Positions 23,701 to 35,079 of a stretch of 64,000 nt of DNA are shown piece by piece. The translations under genes were made by a program, and so were the position numbers. Source of the DNA: Bugula neritina (taxonomy: Eukaryota > Bryozoa > Gymnolaemata > Cheilostomatida > Bugulidae). Below the pieces are notes generated by a model. It saw only the letters and a program-made list of their open reading frames with translations, was not told the DNA's origin and did no database searches. Positions within the stretch are counted from its first letter, which is position 1, and each line of letters starts with the position of its first letter. The DNA lies in the NCBI GenBank assembly GCA_964035545.1, contig OZ037766.1, positions 17,759,581 to 17,823,580 on the forward strand. The letters are read 5' to 3'.

Positions 23701-26700
23701 TTCTTTTGATAGGTGCTCTTGAAACTAATGTGATGGACATTAGCACTCTAAGTCTAGGCGAGGATATCTTAGTGGAATCTAAGAAATCTTACCATCTAGT
23801 TTCCCCAGCAAAGACTTCAATTTCTAGTCCATTTTATCCTGCTAAAGAGGATGGCATAACTAGCAGACATTCAGAGTTAAAAGACATAAGTAAATGTGAA
23901 AAGCAATCAATAATTGATACAATAAGTTTAAAGACAGTTGATGACCTTCTGATAGCTCAGGTCTCAAGTGTTAAACTTGAGTCTAGTAGAAAGAGTTCCA
24001 AAAAATTTTCTGAGAAAGTTCCTGATCCTAAAAGCTCATCTATTTCCACTTACAACGTCTCACCTAAAACTCAGTCGATAGACAGTGAAATCAAGACTAT
24101 TTCTACTAGTACAATTTTAAGTGAGAATTATGATAGTGACTTTGATGACACAGTACGAGAAACTGGCTCCATTCATACTAACAGTGGCTCTCTGTCACGA
24201 AATAGCTCTCACTATAGGTCATGCACAAGCTCACCTGCTGGGTAAGCAAAATAGAGAGTAATTTTTATGTGTCTGTAAAATAGCTTACAGATTAGCAAAT
24301 AGTTATGTGGATATGGGTCCCTAAACTAAGGAGCATAATTTTAATTGGGATTCACTTGCTTTTAATCCGTTGGTAATAATTGATTCTGCTAAAGCATTCC
24401 TTGGCATTTCTGAAAGTTTATTTCTGTCAACATTTGTTATTATTATATCATTTTAGACCAACTATTTATTTGGTTTTATTATGTGCATATATATACAAGT
24501 ACGGTGTTTCTAGGTTTGGAGAAAGCAGCAAGAGTAACAGTCTTTCATGTAGTTCTTCAAGTTTAGATTATAAAAGCTCCTTTCACTCAACATCCAAGTT
24601 ATGCTCTGACTCCAGATCTCCTGCAATGTCTCATTCAAGGTCAAGATCTTCTTCAGTGTCAAGTTCTTACTCAAGGTCTTTGTCTCAGTCAAAGAGAACA
24701 TTGCGCTCAAAGTCAAATTCACGATCATACTCACCATTCTTGTCCTCTTCTAACGCCAGCACAACCTATTCTTCATTCTCACATCATTCAGATAGTTTTG
24801 AAGACACATCTCAGGTGGATGCACCTCATACATCTAGGTAAGCTTTGTGAAAGAAAACTTTTGAGCCACAATTGAACAAACTTTAATCGAATCTATTGCT
24901 TTGTTCTATAATTTATAAAGAATTTTGTTGTAGCTAAGTTTAAGCTTTTCATAATCTTAGTTGTTACTAACTTAATGGTGCTTCTTCATTTCTCTTTTTC
25001 TTTTCTGGGACTCACTGTGATGTTATTTTCTTGTCGGCCTCAGAAAATCTCTAAACTGCGCAGATGCTGGTGTTCAAACTGGAATTGACTTAGAGGAGAT
25101 TATTTTGAAATACTGTTGGACCAGTGATAGTGCAGGTCCTTCTAATCTATCTGAACCATGTGCTACGCAAGTTTTAAAACCGGCAGAAGTTTCAAAGCTA
25201 GCAGTTGATAATGATGCTTTGGCAGGTGATTAATTTCCTATCTTTTGCTATATACTATTTTCACAGTTCCATAAATTTATTGTTGTAAAAATATCATTCA
25301 ACATGGATTTGTAATCAGTTAATGAAACCTAACCTAATTAGAATCATAAAATTGTTAGTTACCTATTTTACTGTAATGTTATAATATACTGCTTTAAACT
25401 AAATTGCATGTAACCAGTGTGGCTTGAATCTTCAAGTACCCTTGTCCTAGAAGTCTTAAGTCAGCAACCAGTACGAAACCGTTGCGCTATTAGGCTATGG
25501 TTTTCAGAAAATAACTAGAAATCTAGTCTATGAGTCTATGAGACTGGCGGTTATGCTAAGCAGTTAATGCAGTAGGAGCTTCACCTCTTCTGCCAAAAGA
25601 CATTTTTAGTTTTTAATGTTATGGATTTTAGAATTTAGTTAAAAGTGGTACAGGTAATAATAGCACAAACGGAAAAGTAGGTAAAATGGCACACTGATGT
25701 TAACTTTTCCCAAACCCTAAACTCAAACCCCACACCTACCACTCCAAACCCTGAACCTCAAACTCAAACCCCAAACCTAAACCCCCATCCCAAATGCCCA
25801 TCCCTAAACTCAAAGCCTTAAACCCCCATACCAAACTCAAAACCCCAATATTGAAAATGTGCCATTTTACCTACTTTTCCATTTGTGCCATGAATACCTG
25901 TGCCATTTTTGTTTGCGATATTTTTGCTGTACCATTTTCACCTGTGCCATTTTTACCGGACATCGGATTTCTAATTTAACTAAAATTAAAAGTGCTTTGT
26001 TGACTAGTAAAAAAAATACGTAACTTTAATGCCTAGCACTGGCAGTGATTCTGGAAATGATGAGAACTTTTTGAATTACTTCTTTTAACTGTTTGTAGCT
26101 ATAAACACATTGTTTTATCATTTTAGTTCTGACCACATTTAATCCTGCACTTCTAGCCTTGAATGACATGATGAGACAACAAGTAGATTTGAGTAAGCAA
26201 TTCCTAAGCTTGCAGAATAATTTGCATAAAAGTGTTTTAGAAAGCATTGAGAAAGAGCATATATACACCACGATGGAAGAAACTAAGCAAGTAAGTGATA
26301 TTGCGGCATACTAGTTTAAGGTGCTCTTACAACTCCATTAATTTTTTGCTACCTGTAGTTATAGCCTGTAATTCTTAGGCTTTTTGTACCACCTCTCCCT
26401 AAATAAGTCAGGATTGGCTAAAGTTGTGAAAAAATTATGGACATTGAAAAGGTCTGTCATCACACAGTAGACCCCTTTCACAAGTCTCTTTAGGGGCATT
26501 TATAATTTGAAGTTGTCTCCTCTCACCAGGTACAAGGGGAAGCCTCCATGATAAAAAAGCACATAAAATCAGTAGAAATTTAAGGTTTGTGTAAAGACTA
26601 ATGCTAGCATGAGGTGCATTTTCTCTGAGATAAATATTTTGGCACGGGCACACATAGCAGTTTCAGAAATTTTTTAAAAATTATTTTTCTTGATAAATTT

Positions 26701-26946
26701 AAAAAAAATAAACTTCAACGCTGTCAGATAAATTCTTCTAATTATTTGTTTTGTTGGCTGCACCGGTCACCACTCTGTTTAGAGCTGTTAACTTTTCAAC
26801 TCTTAGAATAATAATAACTTGCTCATGATATTACAAATTTAATCTATCTATTTTAATCCATAATATCTTTATATTTAGCTGATATTGGCAAACTTAAAAT
26901 TCATTGAAAACTTTTGATTAAAAAACTGGTACACCATATTAATGAT

Positions 26947-26988
<42 letters not shown>

Positions 26989-28301
26989 ACAGGGGGGGGG
27001 GGGGCACAACGGCCGGCCAAATTGTGAGAGAACTTATTAACTTAGAGTTGTGATTTTTTTTCATAGAAAGGTATTGACATATTATTCAGCCATTGTAGTT
27101 TCAACACTTGCGGAACTGTTGAAAAGGCAAGTAAAAAACTGTTTTTACCTACTTTTTGTAAATCTTTTAAGAAGTCGTTAAAGCTTTATAACTTTTTGCA
27201 TTCAAAGGCAACCAGCCTAGATTCTACTGATATTGTTGCCATTGCTTGTCTCTACATTGCTTAACTAGTATAACAACAAACTCTAAAATAAATTTTCCTT
27301 GAGCCACATTTATTTTCAGTTTGGCCACTGGGGCACAGTGAACCACGCTGACCGGGGCACAATGGGCCACCTGATAGTTGCACCCTAATCACTGTTATTA
27401 GTTTGTTTGCTCAAAAGTTGGTTGAAATGTTAATAAAATCTATAGATATAGCCATATCTGACCTTTTTGTAAAATATCAAAGACATCATGGTGACTGGTG
27501 AGACTACAAAACTGCAAGGTGAAGCTCCCCTAATATATACATCTGGTGAGGTTAAAGCTTTGCTGTTTTATACATAATACAAAACACTCTGCTGTTGCTA
27601 CTAGTAGATAGTCATGATATTCATTATATATTATATCATTGAGCGAATATTCATGTATTTGACTAAATTAAATTGTGATTTGCTCATTTGCTCCCCCCCC
27701 CCCCCCCGTCGCCCTTCGGTACTTCAGCCACAAACCGAAGCCATGCACTTTAGCTACAGTTCATAGAAAAAAGTTCACTCGGAATTTTGTAGTACATGTT
27801 ACTAAAGTTTTTTTCTGATAAAAGTTCCTCTGAAGTGAAAATAAAAAACATTTTTAGTTTTAAACAGTAATGATAATGGCACCGTAGAACTGAGTGATGT
27901 GCGTTTGATTTTGCCTTCCCCTGCTATCCGTGGTGGCACAAACTGTACAGCAAAACATGAATTTTGCTGTAGATCTGAAAGAATATCTTTATTTGTAATA
28001 TTAAATAAATACAGATCAGATGCGACAAAATCTGCAAAGTTTCAATATATTTGTTGTGTCCCACCCAGTGGCCCATTGTACCCAGGTAGCTGGGCACAAT
28101 GGGCCGATTTTTTCGCCATGAAAATTTCATTATTCTGAAAGTTGTGAAAGAGCTAGAAACAACAAACTGATACCTGTAATAGACAACAGTTGCAACATTA
28201 AAACTAGAGATTATTAAACTAGAAACTTGAAAAACAGACAAATGAGAGCAACAAATGCAAATTTCGGCCCGTTGTGCTTCCCCCCCCCCCCCCCGTTACC
28301 C

Positions 28302-28350
<49 letters not shown>

Positions 28351-31300
28351 CAGTATATATGTGTATATATATGTATACAGCATATATGTATATATATATA
28401 TACACATATATGCACACACGCGCGCACACACACACAGGAAGGTGGGACTAGTTGAACTGAAGTTGCGTTTTTGAGAATAATTTCTGAAGAAATCTTTTGC
28501 CAATCCAAAAAGCAGCATCATGAAAGTCAGTCATTGTATCTGCTTCTCAATAGCTACAAGGAGTCTTGACAGAGTATATACTTGCTTTATTGTGATGTAA
28601 CTTTATTAACAACTCTTTGTTCACTCGTGAAAACTGTAGCAAAACATAAGATATGTTTCAAGTTGCTCTGAACTTTCACTGTACACAGAAATATTCCAGC
28701 TGCACTGACAATATTAAAGCTCTCAATTAGAGTAGACTCATCCTTACCTTTGGGTTGAGTTGGAATACTTTTATTAGAAATCGTAACACTGTTTGTGTTA
28801 GTCATGACTGTTCTAAATTTAAATACTTACATAAAACACAGTAAACTGCCTGTTTTAACGGCACTACTCAATGACGATATAAAACTTTAATTTCCTCGAT
28901 TGCAATGGGCTATCGAGATAGAGTGGGGCTAGTGGGAACTTGCTAATTACTAATTGATTTAAAAGCAGTTTGGAAATAGCTGACAATGATATCAACCTTG
29001 TGCTAAAGATTACAGAAGTACATATAGTTGACATAGAAAACTAAAGCTAAACCAACGCTAATAGAAGTGATGATAACAATAATAATATAATAATTTGACC
29101 AAATAAAATTGAAAATATCAGAAAACCTCTTCTCTAGTTTGACAGTAGTTATATCAAAATAAACAACAAGTCATATGCAGTCAATTTTTAAATTCAATTA
29201 CATCAATTTAACTGCCTCGATCTATTAATTTGCTGAACGGTTCTATGCATGAGTTTGAATAACTTCCTATTACAAAATTTCTATGGCCTTTCAGTATCTA
29301 TAGTGAATGTTACAGTATATTGATAGTTCACTTTTACTTAGCTGTTGAGACTTTGCTGCTTGTTGACTGTTGTGTTCTTCTATGGTGACTGGAGACTGTA
29401 GGGGTTGTCTGTATTGACTATATGTAGACTATAGGTTGTTGATTATGATTGTAGAATTGTTCTATGTTGCTTAGTTCAGTGGTCATTAAATGTGTAGGTG
29501 AGAATAATATTTCTAGAGCATCGGTGAATGTTGTCAGCTTGGATCAAGTTTATGTTAGATAGAGTTGAGTTTCACTTGATGATCAGAGTAGAGTTGTCAC
29601 TGTGATGAGAGTAGAGTTTTCACTGTATCTGCTTCCCAATGGCTAAAACGAATCTCGACAGGGTAAATGTTTTATTTTGATGTAACTTTATTAACAACCC
29701 TTTGTTCACCCGTGAAAACTGTAACAACAAAACATAAGATATATACAGTAAACCACCATCTTAAGTGACCAACAAATCAAAAAAAATTCTAAATATTGTA
29801 ACATTTCAAAGTAACTAGCACAATACAAAAAGATAATATTGGCATTAATAGTAACAGTACACATAGCAATTAATGTACACATACCCCTGTTTTTTCGCAT
29901 CATGAGATGCAGATAACTATATTCTGTAATTTGACTATATTATATATTATTTTACAAATCTATGTATGAAAAACTATATGCTGTTGACTATAGCAATAAG
30001 TTTCAATTGCATTACTTGTGTAAATAAGATGTTACCGTGATGCCATTACTTTGAGCTATAGCCACAAAATGATACAATAAGAATGCAATACACTATAGCC
30101 ATGCACAAGTATGATACCATTGTTAGCAGAAAATAAACAAGGATGTTTATTCTTACTATTGAATTAAAAGATAATGAAAGCATAAAAAAGTTGCAAGAAG
30201 TTAATAATAATATGGTGAAATTTATTGTGATGAAAATAGTACTTATTCTATTAAAAGTTGTGCAGCCAATCCATTACAGTCATATGTTGCTGTTTTTTCA
30301 ATTAAAACTGGATGTATAAACATTTTACTCACTAAGATAGAGTCAATTTTCTGACTGTAAGTTTTTTTGGTACAACGTGCCCGGTAGATTAAACCATCCT
30401 GTGTGAAAGTTGAACAGGATTCATTTATCCTATGATAAAAATTGTTTTACCCATTTTGCAAGTTGAAACAATTTTTTAAAAATAACAATAATTAAGCAAA
30501 ATAAGAATAAATTCGCATAAACAAATAGCTGAGACTCTGGATGTGATCTGTCATTGTACCCATTTGACATTTCAAAGATAGGCGATTTAGAAAATCTTTT
30601 AAAACCTAAGCAGCAGCAGCAAACTAGTGGGAAAGCTTTTATAAGTTGCTGTTTTGTAGGTCATCCTTAAGCAAATTACATGTATGAAATAGGGTCCTTT
30701 TATATATGAGAACAGAAATTACACGTGTGGTTGAGCATAATCAACTTTTTAGAGGGCTGTTTGAAGGCTCTCAACTTAATGATAGATGATTTACGCCACT
30801 GCCTGGCTTTACCATATTTATTACTGTAATTAAGTTTTCCTAATCTGTTTTTCCCTGTTTGTTTTCAGGATAAAATTTTCCACCATTCTGAAAATAATTG
30901 CAGAATGGATTAATTACACTATTAACCTACATTTTTATTTGTTTTAGGACTAAATGTATGTTTGGATTTAAATATTGATGGCAGAATGATTTATTGAGAA
31001 AAATATAAACTTAAATGTAAAAACTGGTGTGCCCAATTATAATAAACATAGGGAAAATAGTTAGTGGGACAACTCACCCCACTTCCTCTGTGATTAACTA
31101 GCCCACACTGTCACGCTACAAGATGTTGTCAATATCTGCTGTGAATGAGATATCTCTGCAACTTTAGGTCATTGCTCAGCTTTGAAAGCATGTTGACAAT
31201 ACATGCCTGAAATTATTTGACTGGGTTCTTAAAATTTGAAAAGCTATGCAACTTTTTATGAAAGAAATAAATTTTTAGTTTGCTCATTTTTTATGCAAAA

Positions 31301-31774
31301 GGTTTGAAAAATACTCACTCACCTGAAAACTTCTGCTTTGATTTTATATATTTTTATATGACTGGTAGTTCAACTCAAGTGCTAATAAGTAAAAGAAGTA
31401 AAATAGTACAATGATTTTAAGAAGAAAGTTTGGAGCATGTGGTTCAACTAGCCCTGTGGTTCAAATATCCTCACTCTCCCCTATTTATTTATTTATTTAT
31501 CTATATTTCCATTTGTGAGTCAAATTAATACGAACTAGTCAACTTGATTCATTGGTTTGAACTGAAGTTTTTAGGTTTAGACTATAAGCCATGGCTTTAT
31601 TTGCTACAATTTCATTTCTGCTGTAAGACAATTTCAAAAAGAAAACCATTTGAAATACTTGCATTTCTTATGCTCATAGTTTTGTTTTAGTTTATTGAAA
31701 GTAGAAGACAGCCAAAACTGACCTTTGAACAAGCTTTAGCCATGGTGAAGGAAGAGATGGGACTGCAGCTATAG
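14705..31774 (+). CDS. Homologue of human C19orf44 (DUF4614 family)
   Basis: Ten exons in phase: 14705-14830, 18395-18587, 20260-20517, 21224-21351, 23307-23445, 23713-24241, 24514-24837, 25044-25225, 26127-26290 and 31691-31774. They total 2127 nt, or 708 residues. Recognition rests on order and motifs shared with human C19orf44: NFSDISISSDEDFKKL near residue 58, two SKFLK motifs, and an acidic DSDMAAYMQGL block. The C-terminus has DAGVQT, then FNPALLALNDMMRQQVDLSKQF, then LTFEQALAMVKEE. The last three exons form the conserved DUF4614 domain; the middle is Ser/Thr-rich and probably disordered. Exon 7 is rich in Ser-Arg dipeptides. Molecular function is unknown. The intron 4 donor (GTTTAA) is weak. 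The start uses the first of two adjacent ATGs; a 5' UTR exon boundary after GATTGTAG near 14680 is possible. Confidence 0.88.
16600..17030. repeat. 179-bp dispersed tandem repeat, copy A
   Basis: The block GCTTTTGTGGCTAACTGGGT occurs with its first GTGGCT at 16774 and again at 16953, a period of 179 bp. Shared flanks are ACAGAACAATCTAGA, TTTTACAG and, further on, GATTAATTAG. A partial third unit is visible near 16590-16660. The same unit is present twice with a 178-bp period at 54870-55250. It lies in intron 1 of the C19orf44 homologue. Small frames inside it are not genes. Confidence 0.7.
17661..17912. mobile_element. GGTAAAAATGGCAC foldback element, copy 2
   Basis: The left end reads TGTCCGTTAAAAATGGCGCA and continues GATAATAATGGCACAAATGG. 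The right side returns CCTACTTTTCCATTTGTGCC and ends near CTTACCT. The core is G-rich on the plus strand (GGGTTTGGGTTGGG, GGATGGGGTTTGGGGG). It lies in intron 1 of the C19orf44 homologue. Confidence 0.65.
18686..20045. mobile_element. 1.36-kb element with G-rich inverted ends, copy 1
   Basis: The left end GGGGTAACGGGGG...GGCACAACGG is mirrored by CCGTTGTGCCCCC...CGTTACCCC at the right. TA flanks both ends (18684-18685 and 20046-20047), suggesting a TA target duplication. Inside, GGGGCACAATGGGCCA occurs three times at 24-bp spacing (19056, 19080, 19104). It then forms an almost perfect palindrome at 19816-19853, centred on GGTACC. No transposase reading frame is present. The second copy is at 26990-28302. 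It sits in intron 2 of the C19orf44 homologue and is most likely a non-autonomous DNA transposon. Confidence 0.75.
21394..22994. repeat. Array of five inverted-repeat units, period about 380-410 bp
   Basis: Each unit starts with a form of GACTAAAATGGGTGTCRC and ends with its reverse complement. The units are 21394-21757, 21773-22158, 22182-22557, 22564-22928 and a 52-bp miniature at 22943-22994. The starts are 379, 409, 382 and 379 bp apart. Units 1 and 4 are close reverse complements over their full length. Units 2 and 3 share only parts. Spacers are short and contain G or C runs, including an 18-G run at 22164-22181. The array fills most of intron 4 of the C19orf44 homologue. There is no coding capacity. 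Confidence 0.8.
25421..25495 (-). repeat. tRNA-derived sequence, probable SINE head or tRNA pseudogene
   Basis: On the minus strand a 75-nt segment contains TAGCGCAACGG, an exact match to the A-box pattern of tRNA promoters. GATTCAAGCC follows about 50 nt later, one base off the B box. The acceptor stem does not pair, so a working tRNA is unlikely. It lies in intron 8 of the C19orf44 homologue. Confidence 0.4.
25637..25963. mobile_element. GGTAAAAATGGCAC foldback element, copy 3
   Basis: The left side has GTTAAAAGTGGTACAGGTAA and AAAAGTAGGTAAAATGGCAC. The right side mirrors these and ends GTGCCATTTTTACCGGACAT. The core is C-rich on the plus strand with repeated AAACCC, CCAAACC and AAACCCC motifs. 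It is in intron 8 of the C19orf44 homologue, in the orientation opposite to copy 2. Confidence 0.65.
26950..26989. repeat. (TA)n microsatellite
   Basis: A near-pure TA run with one C interruption, directly abutting the G-run at the left end of the second 1.3-kb element. Another TA stretch lies directly beyond that element's right end. Confidence 0.9.
26990..28302. mobile_element. 1.3-kb element with G-rich inverted ends, copy 2
   Basis: Same orientation and order of blocks as copy 1 at 18686-20045. They share GGCACAACGG, the ATTGTGAGAGAACTTATT block, GGGGCACAATGGGCCAC, the TGGCCCATTGTACCC block near the right end, and a final CCCGTTACCCC. The left end has lost the GGGGTAAC part and begins in a G-run. 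One internal GGGGCACAATGGGCCA repeat is lost and another has changed (GGGGCACAGTGAACCA). It is inserted within TA-repeat DNA in intron 9 of the C19orf44 homologue. Confidence 0.72.
28303..28437. repeat. Compound TA/TG/CA microsatellite
   Basis: TATATA, then (TG)n from about 28313 to 28347, then mixed TA/TG/CA steps ending in ACACACACAC. All reading frames through it are simple Tyr/Ile/Cys/Val or His/Thr repeats and are not genes. Confidence 0.9.
28535..29744. repeat. 120-bp direct repeats flanking about 1 kb
   Basis: The segments 28535-28655 and 29624-29744 share GTATCTGCTTC, TGATGTAACTTTATTAAC, TTTGTTCAC, CGTGAAAACTGTA and AACATAAGATAT in order. They could be the terminal repeats of a small non-autonomous retroelement or a simple segmental duplication. 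I see no primer site or coding region between them. It lies in intron 9 of the C19orf44 homologue. Confidence 0.5.
30275..31490. repeat. Dispersed repeat, copy A (partner inverted at 45965-47620)
   Basis: Blocks shared in reverse complement with 45965-47620 include ATGTTGCTGTTTTTTCAA against TTGAAAAAAACAGCAATATG, TCACTCACCTGAAAA against TTTTTAGGTGAGTGAGTG, AGTTTGCTCATTTT against AAAATGAGCAAACT, and CACACTGTCAC against GTGACAGTGTG. Both copies end in an ACTCTCCCC/GGGGAGAGT motif. No intact coding frame was seen. It is in intron 9 of the C19orf44 homologue. Confidence 0.6.
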
Positions 31775-31829
31775 TTTTACTATCAAATTGTGTGTGTTGG
31801 CTAAAATTAATTTACAAGGTTGCACTTGA

Positions 31830-31835
31830 AATAAA
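31830..31835 (+). other. Polyadenylation signal of the C19orf44 homologue
   Basis: Canonical AATAAA, 56 bp after the stop codon at 31772-31774. Confidence 0.6.
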
Positions 31836-33245
31836 TATTATATAGTTTTGAATATTTATGTATGTTCATGCTTTTCTGTTATAATATGCAATTTTTGGGT
31901 GCTGATATTAACAGGTTTTTAAAACTGGCACTGTCATCAAAATTTTGTTTATACAGTCTTCTGACAGCTGCTGCTTTTGCTGCTTGCCAGCTCATAAGTG
32001 TAATTTATAAGTTTAGGTCACAAGTGAGTGGTTTCTATTTTGAAATCTAGTATATATTATTTTAGTGTGGAAATACTTCAAAGTAAGTTTATAAATTCAT
32101 TGCATGAATTTTTTATCTCAAGATTTTATTCAGATTTTGTATTGGGATTTTGTTTCATATATAATAGCCTATATAGTGAACAAATTAATCATCTTTTGGA
32201 CCTAGAGATACTATCTTTTACCATGTTTTCCATATATTATAACAATTTATCTTGAATATGAATAAAAGGTAAAATAATAAGCAATAATTTTTTTATACTA
32301 TTTGGAAACCATACTGCAAACATTATCGCAATAATATTTTCTGATTTAGTTATGTAATATATTATGTCTAGCCACTGATCAGTATTCAGGATATAGCTTT
32401 CTAATGTTTCCAGTAAAGGTTTCAATTGTGAAGCAATTTGTTTATATAGTTGACTCTATGTTTTAATTTTGATATTGTTAGTTTTACGTTGGTTTCATGC
32501 AAGTCTTGGAAATAGTCACAATTTATAGGTATTTATAAATCTGAACAGTACAGTGAATTATTGGTAATAACCCAAAGTTTGGTCTGCAAGATAATATTTG
32601 CTACTTATATTATTTAAATTATAAAGAGTTTCTAAGTGTTAAAATGGGTTCAATTTTATGCACACTTAATTTGAAATACCTAATAGATCGCAGAGAACCT
32701 GCTGCCCTAGAAAATCTTGCAAATCAGCAACCAGAAAAATAATAAAACAAACTTTAGACCAAATTACCAAATAATGGTGTTTGCAGCTCAATTGTTTTTA
32801 AAAATCTGCTGTGCCCTCTTACATTGTGTGGATTTGGCTGTTGATATGGGCATGAATAGAATTTTTATCTAAAATGTTATGCATAAAATTATACTCAACT
32901 GATGATGAATTACAAAACTTTTGTTGAGTGGGTTGAATGTATGTATGTATATACAAACCAAAATCATAATATAAGTTGCACTGTACATGGAAAAAAAAAA
33001 TAAACATTTATATAAAGATCTCAACCTGTGTACAGCAGCTGTTTCAGTATTTTCTCGTCATCAGCACAGAACAGAGCACCACCTTAGCAATAGTAGAAAC
33101 TTATGTTTCTGCTAAAGCATATTTAAAGGTATGCAAACTCAAGCCAGAGTGCTCAAGGGACTCTAGGGGTCACCTAGGAGTCACGAGATTTGCAAAATTC
33201 TAACAGCTTGAGTTTGTCGCGTCCTAGTTAAAGTGCTCAAAAAAA
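31836..33245. other. Gene-free intergenic stretch
   Basis: AT-rich DNA with only short chance frames. No splice-supported exon or clear repeat boundary was seen before the retrotransposon begins near 33246. Confidence 0.4.
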
Positions 33246-34772
33246 GCTAAAATTGTTCCTCTACACAAAAAAGGCATAGCTACTGATGTAAGAAATTACC
33301 GCCCAATCTCTATATTACCTGCTTTCAGTAAGATAGCTGAAAAGATTTTAAATAAGCAAATAGTAGATTTTCTAGAAAGCAAAAATTATTTAACTGATAA
33401 GCAGTAAGGCTTTAGACAAAATAGAAGCACAAATATTGCCTTAATTAATCCAACAAATAAGGTTTTTAATGCTATGAACAATGGTAATTCTGTAGCGGAA
33501 TTTTCCTCAATTTTAGTAAGGCCTTTGACACAATAAATCATAAAATCTTATTAGCTAAATTAAAAATGCTCCACTTTTCAAGTATTAGCTAATTAAAAAT
33601 TATCTGTCCAATCGTCAACAGTCTACTATTATCAACAACACATATTCTGACTTTATTCATATCACATGTGGAGTACCACAATGATCCATACTTGGTCCCA
33701 CACTATTCCTAATTTATATAAATGATCTTCCAGATGTAACTATGCATTTAGACCCTATATTATTTGCCGACGATACGAACCTTTTCTTTGAATCAAAAAA
33801 TCTATTAAACAATATGGACATCATAAACTGTGAATTAAAGAAAATTGAAACTTAGTGCAATAAAAATAAATTAACTGTAAACATGAGTAAAACAAACTAT
33901 ATGATAATCAAAACAGCGCAAAATAAACAAGATTTAAATGGCTCTGCCTTAGAAATGTTCAACAAAAAATTAGTGGAGGTAAAATCAACTATACCTTCTT
34001 AGGTATTATAATAAATTCACATCTTTCTTGGCAACAACATTGCAGCAAACTTTGTCAAAACCTAAGGCCCTTAGTAGGCTTGATAAGTAAATGTTCCCAT
34101 CATCTACCTAGAAAAATTCCAATACAAGTATATAACTCTTTTGTAAATTCTAAATTAACATATTGTCTAGAATCGTGGGGTAATACAGCAAACATTTATC
34201 TTGAACCATTACATTTACTACAAAAGAAAATACTGAGAATTATATATAAAAAGCATCACCTTTCCCCATCTAAACCACTGTTTCTTAGTTTTTCAATCAT
34301 GCCTATTCACACTCTACACAAATTCAAACTAATACTGCTCTCACATAAACTTTACTACTCTCAACTAACACATCTCACACATAACTATCCCACAAGATTT
34401 TCAGAGTTCAGCCTACAAACTCCTCCATCATCAACTGCTGCAGGTCAACGAAGAGTGGAATTCCAATGTTTGGAATAAATTGCCTAGTTCTATTCATGCT
34501 GTGGAGAGGGAGGCTGGTTTCAAACTTGCCCTAAGAGACCACCTAATGGCAAATTTCCAGATAAAAAAATAATACTCTTTGAGTTGCTAAAACTCTCCAA
34601 AAACCTAAAAAAAATCTTATATAACAGAAAATAATAAGCTGACTGTCAACCATTCATGGCTAGGTGCCTCGACTAGCTACAGTGCTATTGCGCCATAGGC
34701 CCTGTCATTTTGTTTATTTTTTCTCAATTAATTCCCCCCACCTGTGGCAAAATAAAAACAAACAAACAAACT
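33246..34772 (+). mobile_element. 5'-truncated non-LTR retrotransposon (LINE) with dead reverse transcriptase
   Basis: A broken frame encodes an RT of the Jockey/CR1/L2 type. It starts at AKIVPLHKKG and NYRPISILPAFSKIAEKIL, has a stop before GFRQNRST, then NFSKAFDT, a broken GVPQ-SILGP, and the catalytic FADD box at 33773-33784. The thumb region (FVNSKLTYCLESWG, LLQKKILRII) runs to 34478. A frame change there leads to WNKLPSS and an end near 34571. The endonuclease half is absent. The 3' end is followed by a (CAAA)n tail near 34753-34772, as expected for target-primed insertion. Several stops and frameshifts make it inactive. Confidence 0.85.
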
Positions 34773-34806
34773 CTAAATGTCATTGCTGAGCATAAAATGG
34801 GAGCAT

Positions 34807-34917
<111 letters not shown>

Positions 34918-35031
34918 GCTGTAGCGTGAGTTTTTTAAAACAGCAGACAAAAAAGTGCTCAAATTATTATGTGTATAATAATGAGCAATTATATTATTGA
35001 GAAAAAGAGCAATTTAATTAGATGTTATTTT

Positions 35032-35079
35032 ATTGTGCTACTAGTAGTTTTATGCCTCTTCAGCACTCCACAGGCACAT
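35032..35079 (-). ncRNA. Degenerate hammerhead ribozyme motif
   Basis: On the minus strand: GTGC, then CTGTGGA (core CUGANGA with A6 changed), stem II GTGCT/GGCAT around a GAAGA loop, AAAAC (GAAAC with G12 changed), then TACTA-GTA and GCAC. Two core bases are altered, so cleavage is not expected. It belongs to the left inverted end of the Penelope-like fragment. Confidence 0.5.

Noticed and set aside
28214-28521. Overlapping frames with Tyr/Ile/Cys or His/Thr repeats
   Set aside because: They are translations of a TA/TG microsatellite.
34080-34478. 132-codon open frame as an independent gene
   Set aside because: It is the thumb region of the dead LINE reverse transcriptase, continuous with the RT blocks upstream.
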